From VAZQ01 sp963841705 (GTDB taxonomy: Bacteria; Pseudomonadota; Alphaproteobacteria; Rhizobiales; Xanthobacteraceae): 64,000 nucleotides of DNA. Positions within the stretch are counted from its first letter, which is position 1; the number at the start of each line of letters is the position of its first letter. Location of the stretch: NCBI GenBank assembly GCA_963841705.1, contig CAWJDY010000025.1:62001-126000 (forward strand), in the 5' to 3' direction. The position numbers and the translations under genes are program-made. The notes beneath the pieces were generated by a model that was not told the origin of the DNA, searched no databases, and was given only the letters and a program-made list of their open reading frames with translations. Below are positions 56,554 through 64,000 of the stretch, piece by piece.

Positions 56554-56892
56554 ATGAAGCTGGTCGTTGCCGTGATCAAGCCGTTCAAGCTCAATGAGGT
56601 ACGCGAAGCCCTTCTCGGGATTGGCGTGACCGGTATGACGGCAACAGAAGTCAAGGGTCATGGCCGGCAGAAAGGCTTCACCGAAATGTATCGCGGCGTT
56701 GAATATGCGGCGACGCTGCTGCCCAAGATCAAGATTGAAGTCGCGGTGCCGAGCGAGCTGCTCGAGAAGACCATCGATGTCATCGTCAAGTCCGCAAAGA
56801 CGGGACACATCGGCGACGGAAAGATCTTTGTTATGGATTTGGACAGCGCGGTGCGTATCCGAACGGCCGAGACCAATGCCGCAGCACTGTAG
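56554..56892 (+). CDS. glnK: PII nitrogen signal protein GlnK
   Basis: A 112-residue PII protein. The T-loop reads KGHGRQKGFTEMYRGVEY with the uridylylation site Y51, and the ATP/2-oxoglutarate site follows in KTGHIGDGKIFVMDLDSAVR. Starting MKLVVAVIKPFKLNEVREAL is typical. Its position directly upstream of amtB identifies it as GlnK rather than GlnB. It binds and closes AmtB at high nitrogen in a uridylylation-dependent way. The 36-bp gap to amtB indicates one transcript. Confidence 0.95.
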   Translation: MKLVVAVIKPFKLNEVREALLGIGVTGMTATEVKGHGRQKGFTEMYRGVEYAATLLPKIKIEVAVPSELLEKTIDVIVKSAKTGHIGDGKIFVMDLDSAVRIRTAETNAAAL

Positions 56893-56928
56893 GATGGAGC
56901 GGGCTCGTATAGTCCACGGGAAGGGATC

Positions 56929-58368
56929 ATGACATTCAGCAATCGACTTGGCGCCGCGCTTTCTCTGCTGGCGACGGCAACGATCGTCTTCGCCCTGCTC
57001 ATCGGAACGGCGGCCGTAGATCGGTCCCACGCCGCGGAACCTCAGGCTGCGCCTGCGCCGCAGTCCGAGGCCGCTCCTCCCGCCTGCGCCGGCAATTCCG
57101 ATCCGACACTGGCAGTTCTCACGAATTGCACTCCCAGCTCCGGCGATACGGCGTGGATGCTCACCTCCGTCGCGCTGGTGCTGATGATGACCCTGCCCGG
57201 CCTCGGCCTGTTCTACGGCGGCATGGTGCGCAAGAAGAACGTCGGCGACACTGTCATGACCAGCTTCGCCATCACCTGTCTCGTCAGCATCCTGTGGCTG
57301 ATCTGCACCTACAGTCTGGCCTTCCGAGCAGGCAACTCATTCATCGGCGGGCTTGATCGTGCCTTCCTCCAGGGGATCGTGAGCGACATCGCCAAAGGCA
57401 TCGGCAATCCCAATCCGCTTGCTCCGACCATTCCCGAGACCGTCTACATCTGTTTTCAGCTCACCTTCGCCGTCATCACGCCGGCGCTTATCGCCGGCGC
57501 TTTTGCCGAGCGAATGAAGTTCTCGGCGATGCTGTGGTTCATCGGGCTGTGGGCGGTCTTCGTCTACGCGCCTGTGGCGCATTGGGTATGGGGCCCGGAC
57601 GGCTTCCTGTCGTCAAGCAATCCGAACGCCTGGAGAAAGGTGCTCGATTTCGCGGGCGGCACCGTTGTGCACATCAACTCCGGCGTGGCCGGGCTGATGG
57701 CATGTATCGCTCTCGGCAAGCGCAAGGATACCGGCCCCGCCCACAACATGGTGCTCACCTTCATCGGAGCCTCGCTGCTCTGGGTCGGCTGGTTTGGCTT
57801 CAATGCCGGATCAGCCGTGTCCGCCGGCATGCAGGCCGGGATGGCAATGCTGGTGACGCACATGGCGACGGCAGCGGCGGCCTTCGTCTGGATGCTGGTC
57901 GAATGGGCAACGCGGGGCAAGCCGACGGTGGTCGGCATCTGCACCGGTGCGGTCGCCGGGCTCGTGGCCATCACCCCTGCCTCCGGCTTTGTCGGTCCGA
58001 TCGGCGCCCTGTGCATCGGCGCTGCGGCAGCAGTGATCTGCTACTGGGGATGCACCGGCCTCAAGCACATGCTCGGCTACGACGATGCGCTCGACGCCTT
58101 CGGCGTGCATGCGCTTGGCGGCATGGCCGGCGCGCTGCTCACCGGCGTGTTCGCAGTCGAGGCCTATGGCGGTACGGCTGGCCTCATCGAGGGCAACGCA
58201 ATGCAGGTGCTCAATCAGCTTGCAGGCGTGCTCATCGTCTTCGCCTATGATGCCATCGTGTCCCTGATCATTCTTGGCGTGCTTGACGTGGTGATCGGGC
58301 TGCGGATCAGCAAGGACGTGGAGGAGGAGGGCCTCGATCTCGCGGTGCACGGGGAAGCCGTGCACTGA
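56929..58368 (+). CDS. amtB: AmtB ammonium transporter
   Basis: A 479-residue ammonium channel. An N-terminal signal peptide (ALSLLATATIVFALLIGTAA, cleaved near HAAEP) and a proline-rich linker precede eleven helices. The twin histidines of the pore lie in GGTVVHINSGVAGL and AFGVHALGGMAGALL. The tail (RISKDVEEEGLDLAVHGE) is the GlnK-binding C-terminus. It lies downstream of glnK under the likely sigma-54 promoter. Confidence 0.95.
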   Translation: MTFSNRLGAALSLLATATIVFALLIGTAAVDRSHAAEPQAAPAPQSEAAPPACAGNSDPTLAVLTNCTPSSGDTAWMLTSVALVLMMTLPGLGLFYGGMVRKKNVGDTVMTSFAITCLVSILWLICTYSLAFRAGNSFIGGLDRAFLQGIVSDIAKGIGNPNPLAPTIPETVYICFQLTFAVITPALIAGAFAERMKFSAMLWFIGLWAVFVYAPVAHWVWGPDGFLSSSNPNAWRKVLDFAGGTVVHINSGVAGLMACIALGKRKDTGPAHNMVLTFIGASLLWVGWFGFNAGSAVSAGMQAGMAMLVTHMATAAAAFVWMLVEWATRGKPTVVGICTGAVAGLVAITPASGFVGPIGALCIGAAAAVICYWGCTGLKHMLGYDDALDAFGVHALGGMAGALLTGVFAVEAYGGTAGLIEGNAMQVLNQLAGVLIVFAYDAIVSLIILGVLDVVIGLRISKDVEEEGLDLAVHGEAVH

Positions 58369-58384
58369 GCAGGAGGGTTTCGTC

Positions 58385-58516
58385 GTGCAGTTGGACGTGA
58401 TGCCGATAATTGTTTTGGCGGCTCTTGCCGTCTGGACAGAGCTGGACAAACTGAAAACGAAACCGGTAACCGAGAAGATCAGAACCCCAGCCCCAAGTGC
58501 TAGAGTTCGCCCGTGA
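58385..58516 (+). CDS. 43-residue membrane peptide (WTE-DKL family)
   Basis: GTG 58385 behind AGGAGGG: QLDVMPIIVLAALAVWTELD then KLKTKPVTEK. It matches the peptide at 52732-52827 in helix, WTExDKLxTK and basic tail. It follows amtB by 16 bp, so it might be part of the same transcript. Its end overlaps the tautomerase stop by 17 bp on the other strand. Confidence 0.5.
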   Translation: MQLDVMPIIVLAALAVWTELDKLKTKPVTEKIRTPAPSARVRP

Positions 58517-58886
58517 GGAACTGGGCCCGCCCGTTTCCGAAGCTCCAGTCAGCATCGGAGTTCTCGACGATGGAGACGACGATGTCGTTCTGCTCGATAC
58601 CGCAGGCCTTCAATTCCTCGACGAGCTTTGTATAGAGGTTTGTCTTCTGTTGCTCGGTTCGTCGCCGGCTTGCGATCCCGATGAAGACAACGTTCTTGGT
58701 GCGATCGATACCGAGCCCGGTGTCCTGGACGATGAAGTTCAATTCGGAGTGCTCCTGGTAAACCTGGTAGCGGTCGCGTAGAGGTACTCCGAAGGTCGAA
58801 AGAATGGCCCGGTGGATCCCGTCAAGAAGTTCCTTGACCTGTTCCTTGCTACGGCCTTCGTAGGCATCAACTCTAAGGAAAGGCAT
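58500..58886 (-). CDS. Tautomerase family protein
   Basis: A 128-residue tautomerase-type protein. Starting at ATG 58886 it gives PFLRVDAYEGRSKEQVKELL with Pro2, the catalytic N-terminal proline after methionine removal. It has RDRYQVYQEHSELNFIVQD and SDADWSFGNGRAQFL at the end. This is the two-domain-length (about 130 residues) 4-oxalocrotonate tautomerase-like family. Longer frames upstream would bury the proline and are rejected. The substrate is unknown. Confidence 0.88.
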   Translation of the reverse strand: MPFLRVDAYEGRSKEQVKELLDGIHRAILSTFGVPLRDRYQVYQEHSELNFIVQDTGLGIDRTKNVVFIGIASRRRTEQQKTNLYTKLVEELKACGIEQNDIVVSIVENSDADWSFGNGRAQFLTGEL

Positions 58887-58964
58887 TGCATGCTCCTCGT
58901 GCCAGCAAGCTGGCATCTTATCTGGAAGATTTCAGAAACGTTCAATTGGTACCTTGATTGAGCT

Positions 58965-59195
58965 TTAGCCGTCAGCTGCTATACCACTGCCACAGGGGGT
59001 ACCCCGGTAGTAACAATTGTCGTTTTGTCCCGACTGACAGGCGTCGCGGCCAGCCTTGCGCGCGGCGGGGGCGGACTGGGTGAAAGCCGGCGACTGGTAA
59101 GACGCAGGGTAAAACTCGCCGGGATACTGGCGCTGAGCGAACGTCGGGCTAGCAATCAGCGTGACCAACGTGAGAGCAGTGATAAGCACCTTCAT
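58965..59195 (-). CDS. Small exported protein of rhizobial type
   Basis: A 76-residue protein with a signal peptide (KVLITALTLVTLIASPTFA-Q). The mature part, QRQYPGEFYPASYQS to CQSGQNDNCYYRGTPCGSG, has three cysteines and is rich in Gln, Ser and Pro. I recall related short exported proteins in Bradyrhizobium, without known function. It is convergent-oriented with the glnK-amtB region. Confidence 0.7.
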   Translation of the reverse strand: MKVLITALTLVTLIASPTFAQRQYPGEFYPASYQSPAFTQSAPAARKAGRDACQSGQNDNCYYRGTPCGSGIAADG

Positions 59196-59257
59196 GACAC
59201 TTTCTCCATGTTAAGGACGATCGTCCATTGTTGGGTCCGACCAATTGCACTTGGGGT

Positions 59258-60235
59258 TCACCGGGCTGACCGTTTGAGTTGAGGATCGATCTGCACCGTG
59301 GCCGTCGCGCCAGCCACCAGACGCACGCCATCCGGCACCTGATCGATGTGGATGCGCACCGGCACGCGCTGCGCAAGGCGCACCCAGGTGAAGATCGGAT
59401 TTACCGAGGCGAGCCCTGACTGATCCTGCTGCGCGTTCGGGACGTTGATGCCATGGGCGACGCCGCCGACATGGCCACGAACGACCTGGCTGTAGCCCAT
59501 CAGCTTAACGGTTGCCGGGTCGTCCTCATGGATCCTCCCAAGACTGGTCTCCTCGAAGTAGCCGTCGATCCAGAAGGAATCGGCGTCGACGACGGAGATT
59601 ATCTTTTGAGCGACATTGGCGTAGTCGCCGAGCTGCGCTAGCAAATTGGTCACGTAGCCGTTGACCGGCGAGCGGACCACTGTCCGACTGAGATCGAGCT
59701 GCGCCTTGGCAATAGCGGCCTGGTCCAAGGCGACGACCGCCTCGGACTGATGCAGCGTGCTCGTCGTCTGCTGGTAGACGTCTTTCGAGGTCCACCCTTT
59801 TGCTTCGAGATCGGCTTTTCGGCCCTCGTTCGCGCGGGCATAGTCGAGCGCAGCGGCGTCGCGCTGCGCCTGTGCCTGCGCTTGATCGAGCGCAATACGA
59901 TAGGTGGCCGGATCGATTTCGAACAGTACGTCGCCCTTATGTACGAATTGGTTGTCCGCGACCGGCAGCTTGATGATTCGTCCGGCCACCTCGGGCGCCA
60001 TCGTCACGACATAGACCCGCACCGTGCCGTCGCGCGTCCAGGGCGCGGCCATGTAAGCCTGCCACATCGCCCAGGCGAGCAAGGCCGCAAGTGCGACCGT
60101 GCCCAGCGTGATGAGTATTGGAGCGAGCGGGATGCGCGATTTGGTATTCTCGCGGCCGCTCACCACGTGACGCGGGACGTCGCTTCCATCGCCCTTCCTG
60201 GCGACGTTCTCCGATCTCAATTGGACGTTCGACAT
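59258..60235 (-). CDS. HlyD/EmrA-type membrane fusion protein (AaeA-like), module B
   Basis: A 325-residue adaptor, paralogue of 20447-21373: one helix (ILITLGTVALAALLAWAMW), lipoyl half (DGTVRVYVVTMAPEVAGRI, DNQFVHKGDVLFEID), coiled coil, SPVNGYVTNLLAQLGDY and the identical FTWVRLAQR signature. ATG 60235 is chosen; a GTG at 60241 is also in frame and a GAGG ribosome site precedes it. The exporter genes lie upstream on the same strand. Confidence 0.9.
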   Translation of the reverse strand: MSNVQLRSENVARKGDGSDVPRHVVSGRENTKSRIPLAPILITLGTVALAALLAWAMWQAYMAAPWTRDGTVRVYVVTMAPEVAGRIIKLPVADNQFVHKGDVLFEIDPATYRIALDQAQAQAQRDAAALDYARANEGRKADLEAKGWTSKDVYQQTTSTLHQSEAVVALDQAAIAKAQLDLSRTVVRSPVNGYVTNLLAQLGDYANVAQKIISVVDADSFWIDGYFEETSLGRIHEDDPATVKLMGYSQVVRGHVGGVAHGINVPNAQQDQSGLASVNPIFTWVRLAQRVPVRIHIDQVPDGVRLVAGATATVQIDPQLKRSAR

Positions 60236-60244
60236 CAGCACACC

Positions 60245-60448
60245 TCAACGCGCGACGATAAGGACGATAGACGAGAGCACACTCATGTAGACCGCGAACA
60301 CGAACAACGCCGGGTGCCAGACGTGCCGCAGCAGGCCAAAATGGTCCGCCACCCGGCGCAACGCGATCAGGACCAGCCACGCCGCCACCATCATCAACGA
60401 GATGGGTGCGACGTAGACGCCGAACAGATTAACCTCCACAAAGCTCAT
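60245..60448 (-). CDS. DUF1656 (AaeX-like) small membrane protein, module B
   Basis: A 67-residue protein with two hydrophobic helices, SLMMVAAWLVLIALRRVAD and ALFVFAVYMSVLSSIVLIV. It is the paralogue of 20232-20435. Its start overlaps the FUSC stop by four bases (ATGA), implying translational coupling. Confidence 0.88.
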   Translation of the reverse strand: MSFVEVNLFGVYVAPISLMMVAAWLVLIALRRVADHFGLLRHVWHPALFVFAVYMSVLSSIVLIVAR

Positions 60449-62628
60449 CGCGCCGCTCCTGAATCGAAGTAGGCGGCATGCTGTGCAAGGGCCTCCGACA
60501 TCGCAAGAATGTTGCCGCGCGCGCGGAGCCTGACCCGCACTCCCGGGCGGGTGCTGGGCAGCGCGGCTAGCATCCGGTCGACTCGGCCAAGGTGTTCGGT
60601 CGCAACCGAGCTGTGGCCTCGCGCCACGGCATCAAGCGCCGCATCGAGCTCGACCTGCAGATCGAACCGGCGAGCGATACGGCGAAGTCGGATGATCTCG
60701 GTCCCTACCGAAAGAGCAGCCAGGAGATGTGCGCGCTGTAACGGCTCGGCCTGCTCCGGCAGCGCGGAGAGGCGGCTATAGATGCGGCCTTCCCAGTCAT
60801 TCGCCGTCCGCGGGATCGACCCGGTCGTCAGGCGGCGCAGGTCCCGCAGCGTGAGCGCCAGGAGCCGGCGGGTTCGCAGCGCCGGCGGCAATGGCGGCAG
60901 CAAGCGAAAGGCGAGCGCGGCGGCGCCCACGCCCGCGACGATCGCCAATGCCGAGTTATAGAATTGCTGAGTGTCGTAGCTCATCTGGTTCGCGGGCGCG
61001 AGCAGCGGTACGAGGGACAGTGGCACCATGGCCGTGAACATTGCCGTCTGCCACGGCTGGGCGATGAGCGCGCCGGCCGGGACCAGGACAAGGCCAATCG
61101 CAAGGCCGAAGCCGACAAAGGTCGCCACACCGGGCAGCACCGCAAATTTGACGATTGCTGCGAAAGCAGCGGTCAGGCCGGTGCCGACCATGAAGCTCAT
61201 CGTGGTGGCGTAAGCCTGATCGCCTCTCGGCGAGAACAGGATAACGGCGATCGCGGCGTAGGTGATGGCTTGGGCGCCGTTCGGCCATGCGGTCGCGATC
61301 CAAAAGAGTTCGGTCGCGACGATCGTGACGAAGACGCGCACCGCATTCACGAAAGCAGGAAGCAAGTCGGGCACACTGAACCCAGCGGACCGAGGCACAG
61401 GGATGTTTCGAGCAGGGTCAACCACCAGCAGCAGCCCGTCGAGCGCGCGCCGAATGCCGATCATCGCCTCGCCTGTCCGGTCGGCGAGCAGTCGCAGCGA
61501 TGGCGTGCGGTCCGGTAGAGCGATCAGCGCTCGCACCGCCGCGGTACACGCCCGTCGCACGTGGGAGGGATCTGCCATCCAGCTTGTCGCCTCGCCTTGC
61601 ATCGGCGCTGACCGCAGCTGCTGTGGGAGAATCCGGTAAATGAGCTTCGCCTCACGCCGGCTCTGGTCGGTCGGCATCAGCTCGAGGTGAAGGGCGGCCG
61701 TCCGCCAACCGGACAGCGCGGCGAACAGGCCACCCACTGCCGCCTGCAATACCGGCGAGTGAGGACGCAGGTCGGAGTTCTCTCCGAATACTTCGTCGAT
61801 GACGGGATCAAGCGCGATGACACGCCGGACTAGGTCGCGCCGAACCGGACGCGTTTCCAACTCGTCCGGCCCGCCCAGCGAGAACGTGCCGGCAAACCTT
61901 CCGCTGATTTCGGCCGAAATCGCAGCGAGCTGGGCGGCCAGCCGGCGCCGCGCGCCACCGAAATCGGTCCCGGCGAGCACGACGCCCGCGCAGATGATGC
62001 CGATGCAGATCTCGCTGGCGCGGGTGATGGCGAGCATGAACACCTCTCCATTCGCGCCGCCGTTCGCGCCGAGCTCATCGCTCGCAATGATCGCAGCCGT
62101 AAAGCCGGCGAGCGCCGCCGAGTAGGCCGCGAAGTTGCGCAGCAGCGTGGCCAAAAGGCCGCACGCGGCGCCCCAGAGCGCCAAGCCGAGGAGAAAACCA
62201 ATGCGCTCTTGCGAAAAGCACGCGGTCAACACCACGATCGCCACCGCGCCGACTGCCGTGCCGATCATGAGGAACCAGCCCTTGCGCAGTGAGACGCCGA
62301 GGCTCGGCTGACAGACGATCGCCGCGGACGAGCCGGCCCAGTACGCGTGGTCGAGCTCGAGCCAGAACGCGATGTAGAGCGCGAGGCAGACCGCCGCCCA
62401 AAGGCGCAGACCAAAGAGCAGCGCTGGAACCGCGGACCGCAGCGCGCGCACCAACCATCTTGCATCGGGCCAGGAGGTCCGAGACGGACCCGGTGCGCAG
62501 CGAACGTGCGCGACGAGGTTGCCGCCCGCATCGACGACGGCGGTGTTCATCGCACAGCCGAGGGACTCGGCTTTCGCTTCAGCGCTTTTGATGATGTGCC
62601 GGGCGGTTTCCAGATTAACGGTAAGCAT
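60445..62628 (-). CDS. FUSC exporter with GlcG/HbpS-like N-terminal graft, module B
   Basis: A 727-residue protein. Residues 59 onward are an AaeB-like FUSC exporter, LRSAVPALLFGLRLWAAV then ALYIAFWLELDHAYW and a second block after about residue 410. Residues 1-43 (LTVNLETARHIIKSAEAKAE, CAMNTAVVDAGGNLVAHVR) instead match the N-terminus of GlcG/HbpS (DUF336). A 15-residue linker joins them. The DNA around residues 50-56 is the 19-bp sequence shared with 13833-13851. A shorter start inside the linker, for example GTG, could serve the exporter alone. The fusion looks like a recombination product. Confidence 0.85.
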   Translation of the reverse strand: MLTVNLETARHIIKSAEAKAESLGCAMNTAVVDAGGNLVAHVRCAPGPSRTSWPDARWLVRALRSAVPALLFGLRLWAAVCLALYIAFWLELDHAYWAGSSAAIVCQPSLGVSLRKGWFLMIGTAVGAVAIVVLTACFSQERIGFLLGLALWGAACGLLATLLRNFAAYSAALAGFTAAIIASDELGANGGANGEVFMLAITRASEICIGIICAGVVLAGTDFGGARRRLAAQLAAISAEISGRFAGTFSLGGPDELETRPVRRDLVRRVIALDPVIDEVFGENSDLRPHSPVLQAAVGGLFAALSGWRTAALHLELMPTDQSRREAKLIYRILPQQLRSAPMQGEATSWMADPSHVRRACTAAVRALIALPDRTPSLRLLADRTGEAMIGIRRALDGLLLVVDPARNIPVPRSAGFSVPDLLPAFVNAVRVFVTIVATELFWIATAWPNGAQAITYAAIAVILFSPRGDQAYATTMSFMVGTGLTAAFAAIVKFAVLPGVATFVGFGLAIGLVLVPAGALIAQPWQTAMFTAMVPLSLVPLLAPANQMSYDTQQFYNSALAIVAGVGAAALAFRLLPPLPPALRTRRLLALTLRDLRRLTTGSIPRTANDWEGRIYSRLSALPEQAEPLQRAHLLAALSVGTEIIRLRRIARRFDLQVELDAALDAVARGHSSVATEHLGRVDRMLAALPSTRPGVRVRLRARGNILAMSEALAQHAAYFDSGAAR

Positions 62629-62657
62629 CTCAATGCAGCCTTCCGAAAGCGCGTCTA

Positions 62658-62850
62658 CTAATTACCGACTGGTAACTAGCATGGGCGTGGCAGGGAGGCA
62701 AGCTAATTACCGATCGATCACTAGTATGTGATCGGTCACTAGCATTGGTCACCCAAGTGCATGGAAGTACGGGCTAATTACCGCCGGGACATCATTGTGG
62801 GCGAGGCATCTGGGGCGATCCGTCTATACTAATTGCCATATGGTCATCAG
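62658..62850. promoter_or_regulatory. Array of five operator-like palindromes
   Basis: Related 22-bp sites with the form CTAATTACC-N4-GGTNACTAG at 62658-62679 (best), 62703-62724, 62721-62742, 62774-62795 (half site) and 62829-62850. They lie in the divergent gap between the FUSC exporter and the TetR gene, the usual place for TetR control of both. The second and third sites share four bases. Positions were assigned by eye. Confidence 0.65.
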
Positions 62851-62893
62851 TAGGCTATCCTACGCCCGACTCGAATGATTGGTTTGGATTGAA

Positions 62894-63670
62894 ATGGCTG
62901 AACGGATACGCAAATCGGCGAGACAGACACGCGACCAACGGGCGAATGCGCCGAAGAAGGCCTCTCCCCCAAAGCGCAGGCGCCGCTTAGAACCAGAGGA
63001 TCGAGAACGGGAAATTGTGGACGGCGCAATAGCCTTCTTTGCCGAGGTTGGTTTCGACGCCGGGCTTCGAGACCTGGCGAAGCGTCTTGGCATCACCCAT
63101 CAGAATCTCTTTCGCTATTTCCCGACCAAAGAAGCGCTCATTGAGCGCGTCTATAACGAAGTCTACCTCGGCGGGTGGCAGCCAGAGTGGGAGACGGTCC
63201 TGCACAACTCTTCGCGGCCGCTCGATAAACGTCTGATCGACTTCTATGAATCGTACCTTTCCGTGATCTTCCGATACGACTGGGTTCGAATCTTTGTGTT
63301 CGCTGGACTCAGGGGTGTCGGCATCAGCCGGCGTTACCTCGATCTGATTCAGAAAAAGATCGTGGAACCGCTGGGATTCGAGCTGAGGCGCGTCGCTGGT
63401 CTGTCGGAGGAACCGGACCGCGCCCTATCATCGGATGAATTTGAAATAGCCTGGGGCCTACACGGAGAACTGTTCTATCTGGCCATTCGCCGTTGGGTGT
63501 ATGGAATGAAGACGCCTGATGATCTCGGTCCGATTATCAGGGCCGCCGTCGTGCGCTTTCTTGAGGGCGCTCCGGCAGCGATGCGGGATTTGAAAACAGC
63601 TGGCTTTATCAGCGAAGGGGCACCTGCGCTGGCCGTTCGTCGTCTGGGCCGGACCGAACCGAGAGGATAA
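62894..63670 (+). CDS. TetR/AcrR-family regulator of module B
   Basis: A 258-residue regulator. A basic lysine/arginine-rich start (KKASPPKRRRRLEPEDRERE) precedes the HTH, IVDGAIAFFAEVGFDAGLRD then LAKRLGITHQNLFRYFPTKE. The ligand domain that follows has no family-specific sign that I recognise. ATG 62894 is used. It is divergent from the exporter genes and upstream of the cytochrome gene, with five operator-like palindromes in between, so it probably represses both units and responds to a substrate or product of the dehydrogenase. Confidence 0.88.
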   Translation: MAERIRKSARQTRDQRANAPKKASPPKRRRRLEPEDREREIVDGAIAFFAEVGFDAGLRDLAKRLGITHQNLFRYFPTKEALIERVYNEVYLGGWQPEWETVLHNSSRPLDKRLIDFYESYLSVIFRYDWVRIFVFAGLRGVGISRRYLDLIQKKIVEPLGFELRRVAGLSEEPDRALSSDEFEIAWGLHGELFYLAIRRWVYGMKTPDDLGPIIRAAVVRFLEGAPAAMRDLKTAGFISEGAPALAVRRLGRTEPRG

Positions 63671-63801
63671 ACGTCCAGTCGACCGATCACATCGCACTTC
63701 GATGATCCGCGTGGCGGTCGCGCTGGGGACGATAGAATTCACTCGATCGGGCCGGTGCGATGCAGTAAGCTTCATTATCTGGCCGGCCTCGGAGGATGAT
63801 A
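63671..63801. other. Gap before the module B cytochrome gene
   Basis: 131 bp with no gene. A GGAGG ribosome site lies at 63791-63795, seven bases before TTG 63802. Confidence 0.5.
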
Positions 63802-64000
63802 TTGCGCAAGCGCTTATCCATCGGCCTTGCCGGGCTTGTAATCGTTGGCCTGCTTGGCTTCCTCGTGCTGGCATGGCGACCGGCGATCACTCCGATTGCC
63901 CCGCCCGCGGCGGCGAGCTTTCCGCCGGAAATGGTGGCGCGGGGTGAGGCCCTTGCCGGCGGCGGATATTGCGCGAACTGCCATACCGCCCAGGGCGGGC
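63802..64000 (+). CDS. Cytochrome c of module B, N-terminal part
   Basis: The first 66 residues of a gene cut by the window end. From TTG 63802 (spacing 6 from GGAGG) it reads RKRLSIGLAGLVIVGLLGFL, then VLAWRPAITPIAPP and GEALAGGGYCANCHTAQGG. It aligns position for position with the cytochrome at 13855 (LAWRPAIAPISPP, GEALAGGGYCAECHTAKGG). An ATG at 63796 is in frame but has no space for a ribosome site. The membrane anchor and first heme site are visible. Confidence 0.85.
   Translation, partial: MRKRLSIGLAGLVIVGLLGFLVLAWRPAITPIAPPAAASFPPEMVARGEALAGGGYCANCHTAQGG

Noticed and set aside
56176..57030. A 284-codon minus-strand frame across glnK
   Set aside because: Antisense to glnK and the start of amtB, with no family features.

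Overview
The window looks like part of the chromosome of a high-GC alphaproteobacterium of the order Hyphomicrobiales, most like Bradyrhizobium and its relatives. The grounds are a FixJ-type regulator, a full kdp operon with extra tiny genes in front of it, small proteins that recall rhizobial families, and many dispersed GC-rich palindromes between genes. The genus is an inference from gene content; no search was run. Family names rest on motifs and remembered family features.

Layout. 0-4 kb: a catabolic cluster with an NtaA-type flavin monooxygenase (cut by the window edge), a tripartite tricarboxylate (Bug/TctC) binding protein, a RidA-like protein, a VOC protein and a FAD aromatic hydroxylase. 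4.3-7.5 kb: a GAF-PAS histidine kinase, a stand-alone receiver on the opposite strand that overlaps the kinase 3' end, and a FixJ/NarL-type regulator. 7.6-13.7 kb: two diverged copies of a 96-bp upstream element, a small exported protein, a Dyp-type peroxidase with its companion protein, a CMD-family protein, a DUF4331 gene broken by a frameshift and a TPR protein. 13.8-21.4 kb: module A, a periplasmic molybdenum dehydrogenase (triheme cytochrome c, 2Fe-2S subunit, Tat-exported molybdopterin subunit) followed by an AaeB/AaeX/AaeA-like aromatic acid efflux set. 21.9-22.5 kb: a HepT/MntA toxin-antitoxin pair. 23-35 kb: a second catabolic cluster with a flavoprotein, an orphan CoxL-like subunit, hydantoinase/oxoprolinase A and B, and two class III aminotransferases. 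35-37.1 kb: a free-standing NusA C-terminal-like protein, a DUF2161 putative nuclease, a tRNA-like cloverleaf with an abnormal anticodon loop, and two tandem small paralogues. 37.1-45.2 kb: kdpFABCDE on the minus strand. 45.5-52.8 kb: an antiporter with C-terminal stress domains, a universal stress protein, a UPF0182 membrane protein and small genes. 53-56 kb: a DUF2927 protein, small conserved proteins and repeats. 56.5-58.4 kb: glnK-amtB behind a likely sigma-54 promoter. 59.2-64 kb: module B, a second efflux set, a TetR regulator with an operator array, and the start of a second cytochrome c like the one in module A.

How the genes may work together (inference). Modules A and B both pair a periplasmic aldehyde-type dehydrogenase (only its cytochrome is visible in B) with an aromatic-acid exporter. 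They could oxidise toxic aromatic aldehydes outside the cytoplasm and keep the acids out, and the nearby Dyp peroxidase would fit lignin-derived substrates. Gene remnants (aldehyde dehydrogenase N-terminus, CyoD C-terminus, GlcG/HbpS N-terminus) sit at the module edges and suggest that the modules were moved by recombination.

The least explained items are the tRNA-like gene beside the NusA-like and DUF2161 genes, a 14-bp motif placed in the same sense upstream of five genes between 45 and 55 kb, and the palindrome array in front of the module B regulator.
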